From Chara braunii (taxonomy: Eukaryota > Streptophyta > Charophyceae > Charales > Characeae), in the NCBI GenBank assembly GCA_003427395.1, contig BFEA01000099.1:90065-123222 (forward strand): a stretch of 33,158 nt of DNA, written 5' to 3'. Each line of letters begins with the position of its first letter. Position 1 is the stretch's first letter. This document shows positions 22,009-30,787 of this stretch, piece after piece. Below the pieces are notes generated by a model. The model ran no database searches and had not been told where the DNA came from. It saw only the letters and a list, made by a program, of their open reading frames with translations. A program made the position numbers and the translations under genes.

Positions 22009-22455
22009 ATGTTTGAAAATCGGGCGCGCTTGTTCCTTTTTCCACACGACAGAAACCCTGTTCTCATTAAACCAGGAACCATACAGGGGATTTCAGTTCC
22101 GTATGAGTCCCCATACTCAATTTCCCAAAAATCCTTGGCACACCCTATTTTCATTGTCTTTCAGGGCCTTTTCCGCACGAAATACAACTTCGACCGAAAG
22201 ACAGGACATGACGCGTGGTTGCGCATCACAGGCCGGGTGAAAAGATGTCCGCTCAGCCGTTTGTTTGGGTCGTGGAGCAACAGTGTGTTTCATGGAGCTG
22301 CCGCACGGTTACTACGCTCCACGAACGGTCACTCGGACGAACCACCACTTTCCATTTCGGAACGATTGGTGGGCACGTTTCCTATTATGGAAAACTTTTT
22401 CAAGATTTTGCCACAAAACTCCCTCCATGGTGGGTCCCCGCATAAGGCTTTCTAA
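22009..22455 (+). CDS. Hypothetical 148-residue frame, unrecognised
   Basis: A complete ATG-to-stop frame. It has balanced composition without homopolymers and begins MFENRARLFLFPHD. I see no signal peptide, membrane segment or catalytic motif, and I do not recognise the family. Two other plus-strand frames overlap it heavily and are nearly as long, and one of these ends with an aromatic word (FQDFATKLPPWW), so the true frame, if any, is uncertain. The surrounding 20-23 kb is repeat-derived, which makes a decayed transposon a reasonable alternative. Reported only because of its ATG start and length. Confidence 0.2.
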   Translation: MFENRARLFLFPHDRNPVLIKPGTIQGISVPYESPYSISQKSLAHPIFIVFQGLFRTKYNFDRKTGHDAWLRITGRVKRCPLSRLFGSWSNSVFHGAAARLLRSTNGHSDEPPLSISERLVGTFPIMENFFKILPQNSLHGGSPHKAF

Positions 22456-22838
22456 ACTTTCCAAAACTCTTCCGACGACCATTCCGTGGAAACGTCTTTT
22501 CCAAAGGATATCCTGTGGGGTTCGGGCTTAGTCCATCCTGACCTCACGCACACTCACCAAATTTTCGATCGTGCAGCTGAGGACTGTTGAAAGCATTGGA
22601 GTAGCAGGTTGGAGAATCAACAACTTTCGAAAGGAGGTGTGGAGAAGCATTCTCTGGCAACTTGCAATTTTTCTTCCCGTCTCCAATTTCAACAGGCTGT
22701 GTGGCCAAGAGAAACTATTGAAAATAGTATTTTCGACAGTCGTGTGGCGAGCCCTGTAGTTTCATCAACCTGGGCCTGTGTGAACAACTGGTTCAAAGTT
22801 AGCAACTTTTGTAGTTTGGCTATGGTTTTGCTTTGGTT
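22456..22838. other. Unrecognised stretch
   Basis: Short overlapping plus-strand frames without recognised motifs. CAACTTTTGTAGT followed by TTTGGCTATGG near 22803-22826 is also found near 21688-21729, so part is dispersed repeat. Confidence 0.35.
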
Positions 22839-22841
22839 TTA

Positions 22842-23190
22842 GGGCCTCGTTTGACACCACTTGAATTCGAGGGTTGACGAAATTTTTTTATTTCACCTTC
22901 TCCCTAATGACCCCATCGTAATGTTTTCACTTTCATGCTCTCAAGTGTGCATACTTGAAATTCTCAAGTGTCGCTCGGGCCAAATCGCACTTGACATAGG
23001 GCCTCATTAAACACTCCTTGTGGACATGAAATCCACAAGGAATTGCTCGTTCCACCTGTCCTCGGGGACGATTCTTGAAAAAAATGTGAAAACAGCACAA
23101 GGAATTTCCTTGTGGCGTCCTTGTGGCTACAACCAATTTTTCCTAACCCCCAAGGGACCTTCCGAGGTCGCTCGGAGCACAAGGAAGCGT
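22842..23190. repeat. GGGCCTC-type repeat pair and CCTTGTGG hairpins
   Basis: GGGCCTCGTTTGACACCACT follows TTA at 22842, and a related GGGCCTCATTAAACACTCCT follows ATA at 22999. Such starts recall Harbinger/Tourist ends, but no inverted partner was found. Inside are a hairpin with 10-bp arms (TCCTTGTGGA/TCCACAAGGA, 23015-23041) and a near-palindrome CACAAGGAA-T-TTCCTTGTG (23096-23114). Further CCTTGTGG or CACAAGG words lie near 23119 and 23180. Confidence 0.5.
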
Positions 23191-23616
23191 GAAATGCGGA
23201 GCGGCGAAGACATGTGTCGACACACAGTTTCGGTTTGAGGGTGGTCCAGACGTGGTCCACCGAACGAGAGAATGAACATCCCTGCCCTCCACCGTCTGCG
23301 CGGCACCCCAACAGCTCCAAATGGTCACCGTCTGCGTGAGGCCTCCATCCGTCGAATCGGGCATCGCCGACCAGTGTCACGTGGTCTGCTGCACCGGGCG
23401 ATCGCCGACAACGATCGGAAATTCGAATGCTTTTCCGCGCTAGCGCCGCGTTCTACGAGGACAGTTTTATCTCGGAAGATCGCCGTTTTCGTCGTTTGTC
23501 ATCACGCCTTGCATGTCGGAGCAAAAATCTTCCCTCGATCTTTCTTCTGTCGACGGAGTTCTTCGCTGGACGGTCGACCGCTGACGTGGGGTTGTTGCCC
23601 TTTCCACAGCCCTTAC

Positions 23617-23814
23617 ATGGCCGACCTGCTGCACGGGCTGCCTTTGCTACTCCTCGTCGTCGTGCTGCTTCTCATCGTTGTCTTGTTTCGTCTGCCTGCT
23701 CCCTGTTGCGGTTCGCAAAAGGAGATCTTCCAAGAACGGCAACAGTATAGATCGTCGAGTGACCTGCGGCAGACCGGCAGGCACGACGGCAGGAGCGAGC
23801 AATCGGCAACGTAG
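23617..23814 (+). CDS. Small ATG-led frame with one predicted membrane helix
   Basis: 65 residues from an ATG at 23617, within a longer open frame that extends upstream without a better start. Near residues 9-25 is a strongly hydrophobic run, LLLLVVVLLLIVVLF, flanked by charged or polar sequence. This would suit a single membrane helix followed by a basic, Ser/Arg/Gln-rich tail. It lies just upstream of the trihelix-like N-terminal segment in another frame. The hydrophobic run comes from CTC/GTC/GTT-rich DNA and may be a composition effect. The family is not recognised. Confidence 0.2.
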   Translation: MADLLHGLPLLLLVVVLLLIVVLFRLPAPCCGSQKEIFQERQQYRSSSDLRQTGRHDGRSEQSAT

Positions 23815-23836
23815 TGCAGGGTCTGTGGCGAAGTAG

Positions 23837-24178
23837 GAGTACAACCCGACGTTGTATGCTCACCTGCCTTCTCACAAGATTCCTCTGTCGCCGTCGGATG
23901 ACGAGGGGGAAGACGTCAGGTCGTCGACTTTGCTGTTGGGAACTGGTTCGACGCAGGATTGGGCGGCGACGCAGTTGCACGGTGGCAGGTGGACGGAGAC
24001 CCCGTGGTCTTACACGTCACTGCTGAACGAGGGGATGTGGGACAACGACGACAATGCAGCTGTTGATCTGAGCCTCCAGTTGTCGAGCAGCAGCTTAGTA
24101 GCGGCAACGCATACTCGCATCATCAATCCCCACCCGGATGGGGATTATGCAGAGCAAACGTACGTTGGTCCGTGAGGA
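23837..24178 (+). pseudogene. Fragment resembling the N-terminal region of the trihelix-type family
   Basis: The frame opens after an in-frame TAG (23834-23836), has no ATG at its start, and ends at a TGA. Characteristic words are HKIPLSPSDDEGEDV, SYTSLLNEGMWDN and AVDLSLQLSSSS, ending with NPHPDGDYAEQT. From memory, the SANT/trihelix-like proteins expanded in Chara braunii carry a similar N-terminal layout (a Ser-Asp-rich patch, YTSLLNEG, VDLSFGL, NPHP). This comes from recall and not from a search. A second frame starting at ATG 24147 continues for 37 codons, so a frame change near the end is possible. The SANT-like part is absent nearby, and a matching C-terminal part lies at 31.9-33.05 kb on the same strand. 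Confidence 0.4.
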
Positions 24179-24289
24179 CCGCGAGACGGAGGTCTACCTC
24201 AGTCGCTTCATGATGGTGGCGGGAATCGAAATGTGTCGTCGACGCACGGCAGAGGAGTAGTCGGCGCGGATCAACGTCCGGAATGGATG

Positions 24290-25560
24290 CGCTTATCACT
24301 TGCGTCGCGAAGCGGATCCGGTGTCGAGCGCATCGGTCCGGCACCGCACGAGGCAGCGCGGGACCCTCCCGGCCTCGTCACGCAGGAGTTGGTTCTTATC
24401 CTTGTCGTGAATATACATGGAGCTTCCGCAAGCCGCTCCGGCCGAGTGAGCCAGCCATACCTCTCACGAGCCCCTACGAGAGGATAGGGCCTACACGAGG
24501 CACGACTTACCTCCACCTTGCGGGAGCTGTCACCTCCCTTCGGTGGGCGTATCCCCGCCGAGCTAGCAGTCCACAGTACGAAAGATAATCAGTTGCAATT
24601 GCAGAGGTGGACCAGCCGAGAGCGTTTCTCGTTCGCTGTATCATAGGGGGTACGAGCGGTATTACGTCTTTATCGGACCCGAACGTGAACCGACATCTTT
24701 GGGGGCTGAGGTCCCAAGCGCGCCGGTCGACTAGGACGCATCCCACACGCCACACGCACACCATTATATACATATATAGAACGACACGGAACAAACAACG
24801 CGACAACACTCTTAGTCCCTTAGTAGTCATCCCATAGCTCTCCGATGCGGAAATCGGATAGGCATCGCGCGCGAGACTTAGTATAAAACCGCGCGGGCGT
24901 AGGGCTAACTCATATCGACTGGCAATGGAAGCGTACGCAAGCGGTCGTAATGATGGAGTACCCATACTCATGTGGTCCTCGTTAATCTCGAGGGTCGTAT
25001 TCAACACTCAAGTGTCGGCTGACACGCGCCTTGAGGGATTGATCTCTCAACGCTGGACAACCGCCAAGTGCGGTTGAAAACCACACCCTCTTCTGCACCC
25101 TGCGGAGAGTGGGTGGTACACAGGTTCATACCTGTGGTGACAATTGTCTCTTATGGCCCTGGAGACCAACTCCTTCACTTAGGGCCTGGAGAGAAAATCA
25201 AGGGGTTTGACTTTGACGGCTGCCACGGACTACAACGTCCAATTATAGAACTCTAAAAAGCAAATGATAATAGGGGATCTCCCTCTTCTCTCAAACGGAT
25301 AATCTGTTTAACCCTCACTCGTGGTTCCAGTAGGCCACGCGAAACACTCAAGATATATATATATCACATAAGTATAGAGGGTTATTAATATAGGACGATC
25401 ACGTCTCACGGTCACAAAATACTAGTATTTTTCTTTAAATGATCATTCAAATAAAGTCCGGGCGAAAACACAACTAATCAGTTCAAATCACAAGGCCAAA
25501 GCCTTTAGGTTGAGTGGCAGGAATGGATTGGAGTTAAATCGTAAACCGACGAATCGACAA
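24290..25560. other. Hairpin-rich non-coding stretch
   Basis: No gene is supported. A 166-codon minus-strand frame (24507-25007) starts at a non-ATG codon and shows no recognised motif. Short perfect or near-perfect hairpins follow one another: 25031-25050 (TTGAGGGA/TCTCTCAA, one G-T), 25058-25076 (CAACCGC/GCGGTTG), 25119-25136 (CACAGGT-TCAT-ACCTGTG). A TATAAAA at 24882-24888 was noted but cannot be tied to a transcript. Confidence 0.45.
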
Positions 25561-25565
25561 CCGAC

Positions 25566-25604
25566 CTGTTATCAGTGATAACAGAAGATGATCCTTGTAG
25601 GATC
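25566..25604. repeat. Two adjacent perfect hairpins
   Basis: CTGTTATCA-G-TGATAACAG (25566-25584) and GATCCT-TGT-AGGATC (25590-25604), separated by 5 bases. Confidence 0.85.
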
Positions 25605-25813
25605 AAACTGAATCTAACCCAAATCCTGAATCAATCGATCAAGAAGACCTGTAACACAAGACAACTCAATCCCCAAACTAAAATCATAAGTGTATGGAGA
25701 ATGCCGCTCCATAACACATTATCACTCAAGACCCTTCTACAAGCTAAGCCTAGACATGCCTCTAAGCGAGTGTCCAACGCAAGGCAGACCTATGGCAGCA
25801 TCTCCCTTATTCA

Positions 25814-25830
25814 AGGTGGCTTCGCCACCT
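25814..25830. repeat. Perfect hairpin, 7-bp arms
   Basis: AGGTGGC-TTC-GCCACCT. It is not followed by a T-run. Confidence 0.85.
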
Positions 25831-25861
25831 GTCATAATATAACCTAAATCCTCTAAAGTAA

Positions 25862-26235
25862 GAAAATTTCGTCAGCGTTTCCCGTAGGAAAAGTGTCTTT
25901 CCAAAATTTGTATCAGCTTGAATATGAAAACAGAAATAGTATTCAACTTTCCAAAGTCCAATTTTGTCGAACTCCCTGAATCAGCAAACATTTGGGCATC
26001 ACCCCCTGTAAAAAAAAAAAAATTCCCAGATTTCTACTAAGCCATATATAGAATTTAGACAAGTTGAACTTTGAAAAACTTAAAAATTTGTCTAACTCCT
26101 TCGATTTGCAGAATTTTCGGCAGCGCTTTCCGTAGAGAAAGTAGCTTACCAAAATTTATACAAGACCAAGTACAACAAAAGATCTCAGAAAATGCGGAAA
26201 TTGACCTAAGTAAAAGTAAACTTAGCTCAGAAAAT
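25862..26235. repeat. Diverged triplication, unit about 124 bp
   Basis: CAGCGTTTCCCGTAGGAAAA near 25873 recurs as CAGCGCTTTCCGTAGAGAAA near 26121, 248 bp apart. A weaker middle copy lies between (GGGCATCACCCCCTGTAAA near 25994). TTTTGTCGAACTCC (25962) and TTTGTCTAACTCC (26087) are about 124 bp apart. A frame reads through part of it but looks like chance. Confidence 0.6.
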
Positions 26236-26462
26236 GCAGGAATTAAAACTAACTCATATGACTCTAGCACGTGGCGAGCGTCTAAAGCGACTACCTATCA
26301 AACTGAAACTCAGACTAAGTAGTAATCGCACTCGGTCACTTGCAGGCCAAACCACAAAGGTAAGTATGCTCACCAACCCCAAGTTATCTCACATTAGATA
26401 GTTCATGAATCTTTAGATAATTCAACCCTTATACCCAACTTACATATGACACAAATGCTAGA

Positions 26463-27480
26463 CCATTCGACTTGGAAACAATGTCCAACGTGCCTTAGGA
26501 TATACACGAACAGGTTGCACTACTACTTTTCTCTTCTTTGGGCATATGACTAGACCATTCGGCTTGGAAACAATGCCTAACCGCCCTCAACTGTTTAATA
26601 TCAAAAATTTAATAACTTTCTGACTTTGTTCTCAAAAGAAAATGCAAATATGGCCAGGGGATTGAACCATTCGGCTTGGAAACAATGTTCAGCTTGCCCA
26701 GACTATTTCCAATTATACTTTGTAATTTCCCTTCTCTTCTCACACGTGGTTAACCAGGGGTGTTATTTTTGACCAATTTTGCACCGAATTGCACTGAAAC
26801 TGTCACATTATGCCGATTTTTTGCTTTTTTTTTTGTTTTTCTTTTTGTGTGGTATATATGTGCTTTAGGGTACGTCATGTGTGCAGTTTTGACATGTTTC
26901 GATTAATAATGAAAAAGTTGGTATTTTGTTGAATTCGTTGGACGCTTCATTTTGACTTGGACAGTGTCTTTGTGTTAGGGTTTCATAGTGTTTTTTTATT
27001 TTATTTTTCATTCTTTTTTGCCTGTTTTCTTTTTTGATGTTTGCAATATGGTCTCATATCGTTTGTTATTAAAAATTTTGATGAAGTTCGCACCGCAATT
27101 ACCAACGAAAATGACGAATATTTTGGCCCCCGTTAACCGTCTCTCTCTCTTCTTAGTGATATGGCTTAGCGCTAGACCATTCGGCTCGGAAACAATGTCC
27201 AACTGTCAGTTTATATGCAAATATAAGTAAAGTACTTTCTTTTATACTCAGGTTGTACTTATGTGCGTAGTTTTCAGGCTAAACCATTCAGCTTAGAAAC
27301 AATGCTTAGCCTTATACCAAAATCCTCCCTCAGAACAAAACAAGAAAACCCTTCACATCAGGCAAACCCTCAGAAAATAAACACAGCAACCAGGCCATTC
27401 AGCTTAGAAACAATGCCCGACCCTTCAGAAAACAGTCAAATAAACATAGTCATGGGCCATTCAGCTTAGAAACAATGCCC
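26463..27480 (+). repeat. Seven copies of a ~21-bp hairpin motif with covarying flanks
   Basis: The core CCATTCRGCTT, then RGAAACAATG, occurs at 26463, 26555, 26667, 27177, 27284, 27395 and 27457, all on the plus strand. Six of the seven fall in two clusters with spacing of 62-112 bp. In each copy CATT and AATG can pair. Outside them the bases differ between copies but often still pair: GGCTAA with TTAGCC at 27284, TGAA with TTCA at 26667, TGGG with CCCA at 27457, GG with CC at 27395. One copy (26555) pairs poorly. The sequences between copies are AT-rich with no clear homology. No known RNA family is recognised. Confidence 0.8.
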
Positions 27481-27693
27481 AGTCTTTGGTTGACCCGGTC
27501 AAACGCATGCAGTATGCCTTCTTCTCACCTTCCCCCAGTTCATCCCTTAATCTGTTTTCAACCAAGGCTTCACTCTCACACGTTCTTTCCATTCAGTATG
27601 ATTAGGTCCTGAAAGAAAAACAAATCATAGGGGAAACACATACATATATTCAATCAAATTAAAGAGAAATAATCAAACAGGGGTATAGTGGGG

Positions 27694-28005
27694 TTATAAA
27701 GATAGAAAATGGTATACCTGATAGTTCCCTGCCTCCAGAACCTCGCCTAGGTTCCGACAGAGCTCCTGCAATCGGTGGGTGGACTCCCCACAGAGTTTTG
27801 ATGCGGTCCTACAAGTTGCAATCCTGCCTGTCGACTTCCTCTCGTAACCGCAGAGTAAACTTAGAGTAAGAAGGGCAGAAGGAGGGGTTCCAGACGCTCG
27901 AGATACAGGAGGGAGACTAACTGTACTCGCAGGAGAGGGCCTCGTTATCTCGAAATGCCTGAGGGCCTCGCAATGATGGTCAAATATGCCGTATAGCTTG
28001 ATCAA
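27694..28005 (-). CDS. Exon-like unrecognised frame
   Basis: The 103-codon minus-strand frame is preceded directly by TAG and starts without ATG. Its distal part (ASKLCGESTHRLQELCRNLG, then EVLEAGNYQ) looks protein-like, with a helix-prone Leu pattern. After GNYQ the DNA reads CAG followed by GTATAC, a plausible splice donor. The TTAG just before the frame could be an acceptor but lacks a pyrimidine tract. An internal exon of about 0.3 kb is therefore possible. No neighbouring exon was identified, and the family is not recognised. Confidence 0.25.
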   Translation of the reverse strand: MIKLYGIFDHHCEALRHFEITRPSPASTVSLPPVSRASGTPPSALLTLSLLCGYERKSTGRIATCRTASKLCGESTHRLQELCRNLGEVLEAGNYQVYHFLSL

Positions 28006-28019
28006 CTAACGCCAGGCTG

Positions 28020-29290
28020 CCAGTAGTTGACTCCCCTGACGTCCCGCCAACTCGCAACATTGACCCCTTAATCAATCGCAGTCACTCCATAGCGTCCACG
28101 ACTCCAAGTGTAATGACCATCGGTACGTCGATAGGTTCGCGACCCGTCTCTAACTACTCTTCCTGCCGGCTGAATGGTGCATTTACCAATAGCTTGACTT
28201 GCACCTCTCCTTACTACTCCAACCTCTACAGTGGACTTGCGCTGGTAAACAAAATAGGCCTGCAGTCTCGATCCACTTGGCTGCTATTCTTTCGTCGGAC
28301 ACAATGGGAAGCATACCCGTCATTTGGCAAGTCTCTTGCTCGTAGTTCAGTTGCAGTTCATCGGTAACCTTCCAACCCTGTGACTCGCTTTCTTACTGCC
28401 CCAACTGATGGGGTAGGCGCCCTCCGCGTCTAATTCGAATATGGCTACATGAGTGTGTTTCCGGTGCAACCTTCAATGTCACAACTACATGCAAGCATCA
28501 ACCTGTTCGGGTCCCCTGAGCGAACAAGTGCCCTTGCGGCTCACATACACACTTAAGCCGACCAGCACTCAGATGGGCACACAGACTAGTGCCCGAAGCT
28601 TGGCAAGGCATACTTTTCATGGGCAGAGCTCAGAAATCAGTTGTGTGCCTCAGTCCGTATTTGGCAGGTCATTATTCCAAGCACCTCAGTTCTCAGTATC
28701 GTACAGTTAGCATCGTAGCTTTACTTTCGGTTCATCTTGCACCGCCAACCTTCAACTTTACACGCTCTCTCTCTCTGTCTCTCTATGACCACGCACTCCC
28801 CTGCCTTGCACCTGCAATCTCCCCTCATACAAGCTTGGCTGGGAGTTAAGCACTGCAGCTCGACACCCGATCCATCCCATGTTTCCGTTCTGCCATGCAC
28901 ACAAGGAGATAGAGGGAGGCTTCCTCCATCGATGGGTGAGCAACAAGTTGGGACGAATCTTTCGCTAAGACTTGGTTTGATACTTTGAAGTAAGGGCGGT
29001 AACACCACTGTCAGGTAAGTCTTCCCACAACTCTCCCTCTTCAGATCCTCTCTTGCACTCGACTTGCGTAGCTGCGGCCCTACCAGGTAAGCCTTCTCCT
29101 CCCAGTTCTCCTCTCGCCAATCTCTTTTACTCGATCCGTTGCACCGCTCTTTTCCCTGGCATCCCCTTTCGTCACTTTGCCATGGCAACCATGCAGCCCC
29201 TCACGCTCATACCTGCCTAAACGCTATCCTAACGTAGAAACCGAGCCTGCCATTGCACTCGAAATAGCCGAAAATCCCATCTCAATACTT
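28020..29290. other. GC-richer stretch with unassigned frames
   Basis: Several overlapping frames on both strands, none recognised. Two CAG-GTAAG words lie at 29012-29019 and 29082-29089, about 70 bp apart in a short diverged duplication (AGGTAAGYCTTC, then TCCC). They match the plant splice-donor consensus but are not linked to a convincing exon. A short CT-rich tract lies near 28764-28785. Confidence 0.4.
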
Positions 29291-29295
29291 TACTT

Positions 29296-29321
29296 CGCCT
29301 GATTCTATAGAGAATCGGGCG
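29296..29321. repeat. Hairpin, 10-bp arms
   Basis: CGCCTGATTC, loop TATAGA, then GAATCGGGCG with one T-G pair. A related element at 30118-30143 has changed bases in both arms. Confidence 0.85.
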
Positions 29322-29561
29322 AGATATCAAACCTTTCTCCTACTATATCGGACATCCCGCTACCTCCGCGCACAATATGTTTCCTCTAACTTTCCCCTTA
29401 CTAACTTATTGTTAAAATCGACTTCGGGATCCGGGTCGCTTGCCCTGAAAACCCCGGATTCGAATCTTCCCCTGTCTAATTTCATCCACAGATGAGTACA
29501 AAACGTTTGTTCCACCCTCCTTCTACTTCTCTTCTGCCGTAACCCCGCGCAACACTTCTTC

Positions 29562-29564
29562 TTA
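29562..29564. repeat. Left target-site duplication TTA
   Basis: Matches TTA at 30029-30031, directly outside the two GGGC termini. Confidence 0.7.
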
Positions 29565-30028
29565 GGGCATACTCACACGGGGACCAAATGAACCAAAATC
29601 CCAAAATTTGAGGCATTTTTGTGGTCACACGGAGTTGGCCATGTACCCAAATGCCTAAAATCGTGACCAAATGTCAGCGGCCTGCAAGGCCGCGGGGGTA
29701 CCCTTTTTGAGACCACCTCCAGAGGTGGTCTCAAATGACCAAACGGTTTTTTCGTTTCCTTTCCTCAATTTGTAGAAAATCGTAGAAGAATAAGACAACC
29801 AGCCGAAGTTGGTTTTCTTTTCTTTTTTCCTTTTTTTCCTTTTCTTTTCTTTGGTGTCCCCTCGTGTGACCACACGACCTTGCCCTGAGTGCAAAGTGTC
29901 AGGGTTGCGACTTCGTCCTTTCTGGACGAAGTCGGCACGTGTGACCACACAGGGACCAAATGACCCAAATAACCGTACCCAGATGCCTCAAATTTTTCGT
30001 TCTTTTGGTCCTTGTGTGAGTAAGCCCT
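29565..30028. mobile_element. PIF/Harbinger (Tourist-like) MITE, 464 bp
   Basis: Left end GGGCATACTCACAC, right end the inverse of GGGCTTACTCACAC. The inverted repeats extend over about 50 bp (ending with ATTTGAGGCAT) and are flanked by TTA on both sides (29562-29564 and 30029-30031). A TTA target duplication with GGGC ends is typical of PIF/Harbinger MITEs. Inside are several perfect hairpins: 29677-29693 (GCGGCCT-GCA-AGGCCGC), 29706-29735 (14-bp arms TTTGAGACCACCTC/GAGGTGGTCTCAAA), a TCGTGTG-AC-CACACGA palindrome near 29862 and 29909-29933 (GACTTCGTCC/GGACGAAGTC). A pyrimidine-rich tract occupies about 29815-29850. There is no transposase frame. Confidence 0.85.
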
Positions 30029-30031
30029 TAG
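30029..30031. repeat. Right target-site duplication TTA
   Basis: Partner of 29562-29564. Confidence 0.7.
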
Positions 30032-30117
30032 TAGCGCCCAATCCACTAACTTCTAGCTAAAACTAACTTCAAATCTAAAATCGCCCTACTAACAAACCTC
30101 TACCTACCTTCTTACTG

Positions 30118-30143
30118 CGCTCGATCCTACTGAGAATCGAGAG
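30118..30143. repeat. Hairpin related to 29296-29321
   Basis: CTCGAT pairs with ATCGAG around a 10-nt loop. Both copies follow a TTACTKCGC word. Relative to the first copy, a C-G pair became T-A and a T-G pair became C-G. Confidence 0.65.
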
Positions 30144-30290
30144 AGTCACCTCCTTCTCTCTCTTTATAACCTTTCGTCGCCATCTTCGCTTCTCCTCTAT
30201 CTCACTTTACGAATGGATCGGGCGCAAATCGCGTCCGGGTGCATTCCCATTTACTGCGTTCGTGCCTCGTTTTTTCTTTTCTTTTCTTTT

Positions 30291-30578
30291 TGCTCACTCC
30301 TTCTCATCTCTTGTGTCTTCACCCCGCCTCTCTTCCAACACCGGCCGCCATCGTTCTCTACCCTCTGCTCGCACCTACCTCAACTCCCCTTCCGGATTCA
30401 ACCTTTCTCTTTGTCGCCTACTACCCTCGTTTGTGCCGATCTACAGGTTGAACCAAACACCCTAGGGCATGTAGGCTGATACAGACAGCGGAATGGTGTC
30501 CGCTAAGGCCGAAGTCAGCTGGGAAAGTGCGCACCAGCTCGTCTGTCGGATTAGTCGGCTCGAGAATCAGAGGGCGCC
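30291..30578. repeat. Tandem duplication, first unit
   Basis: Pyrimidine-rich sequence (TGCTCACTCCTTCTCATCTC onward) followed by GATCTACAGG and an ATG at 30493 (GGAATGGTGTCCGC). It matches 30788-31075 with a constant offset of 497 bp and a dozen or so substitutions visible by eye. The pyrimidine-rich part resembles a plant 5' leader. Confidence 0.9.
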
Positions 30579-30759
30579 ACCTGTCTCTTATACACATCTA
30601 GATGTGTATAAGAGACAGGATCTACAGGTTGAACCAAACACCCTAGGGCATGTAGGCTGATACAGACAGCGGAATGGTGTCCGCTAAGGCCGAAGTCAGC
30701 TGGGAAAGTGCGCACCAGCTCGTCTGTCGGATTAGTCGGCTCGAGAATCAGAGGGCGCC
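30579..30759. other. Probable artefactual insertion (adapter plus duplicated 141 bp)
   Basis: Bases 30619-30759 are identical to 30438-30578 (offset 181), while the true second repeat unit differs from both at several sites. Leaving out 30579-30759 joins GAGGGCGCC directly to GCTGCGCC and gives a plain tandem duplication with a period of about 316 bp. Confidence 0.85.
30581..30618. other. Nextera mate-pair junction adapter (two Tn5 mosaic ends, head to head)
   Basis: CTGTCTCTTATACACATCT (19 bases) followed directly by its reverse complement AGATGTGTATAAGAGACAG. This 38-bp arrangement is the known circularisation junction of Nextera mate-pair libraries, so it is library sequence left in the assembly. 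Confidence 0.98.
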
Positions 30760-30787
30760 GCTGCGCCTTTTTTTTCTTTTTTCTTTT

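Noticed and set aside
24882-24888. TATAAAA as a promoter
   Set aside because: A single short word with no transcript start, leader or coding region that can be tied to it.
24507-25007. 166-codon minus-strand frame
   Set aside because: Non-ATG start, no recognised motif, and it overlaps hairpin-rich non-coding DNA.
29012-29089. Two CAG-GTAAG splice donors defining a tiny exon or intron
   Set aside because: They are part of a short ~70-bp duplication, and no coding frame ends convincingly at either.
28721-29188. 155-codon minus-strand frame
   Set aside because: Arg/Glu/Lys-rich words come from pyrimidine-rich DNA on the other strand. No domain, and splice-donor-like words point the other way.
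29400-29480. tRNA-like T-arm (GGATTCGAATC)
   Set aside because: The word is a palindrome by itself. No matching acceptor, D or anticodon arms could be laid out on either strand.
30581-30618. Natural Tn5/IS50 insertion
   Set aside because: Two mosaic ends directly head to head without any element body or 9-bp duplication match a library adapter and not an insertion sequence.
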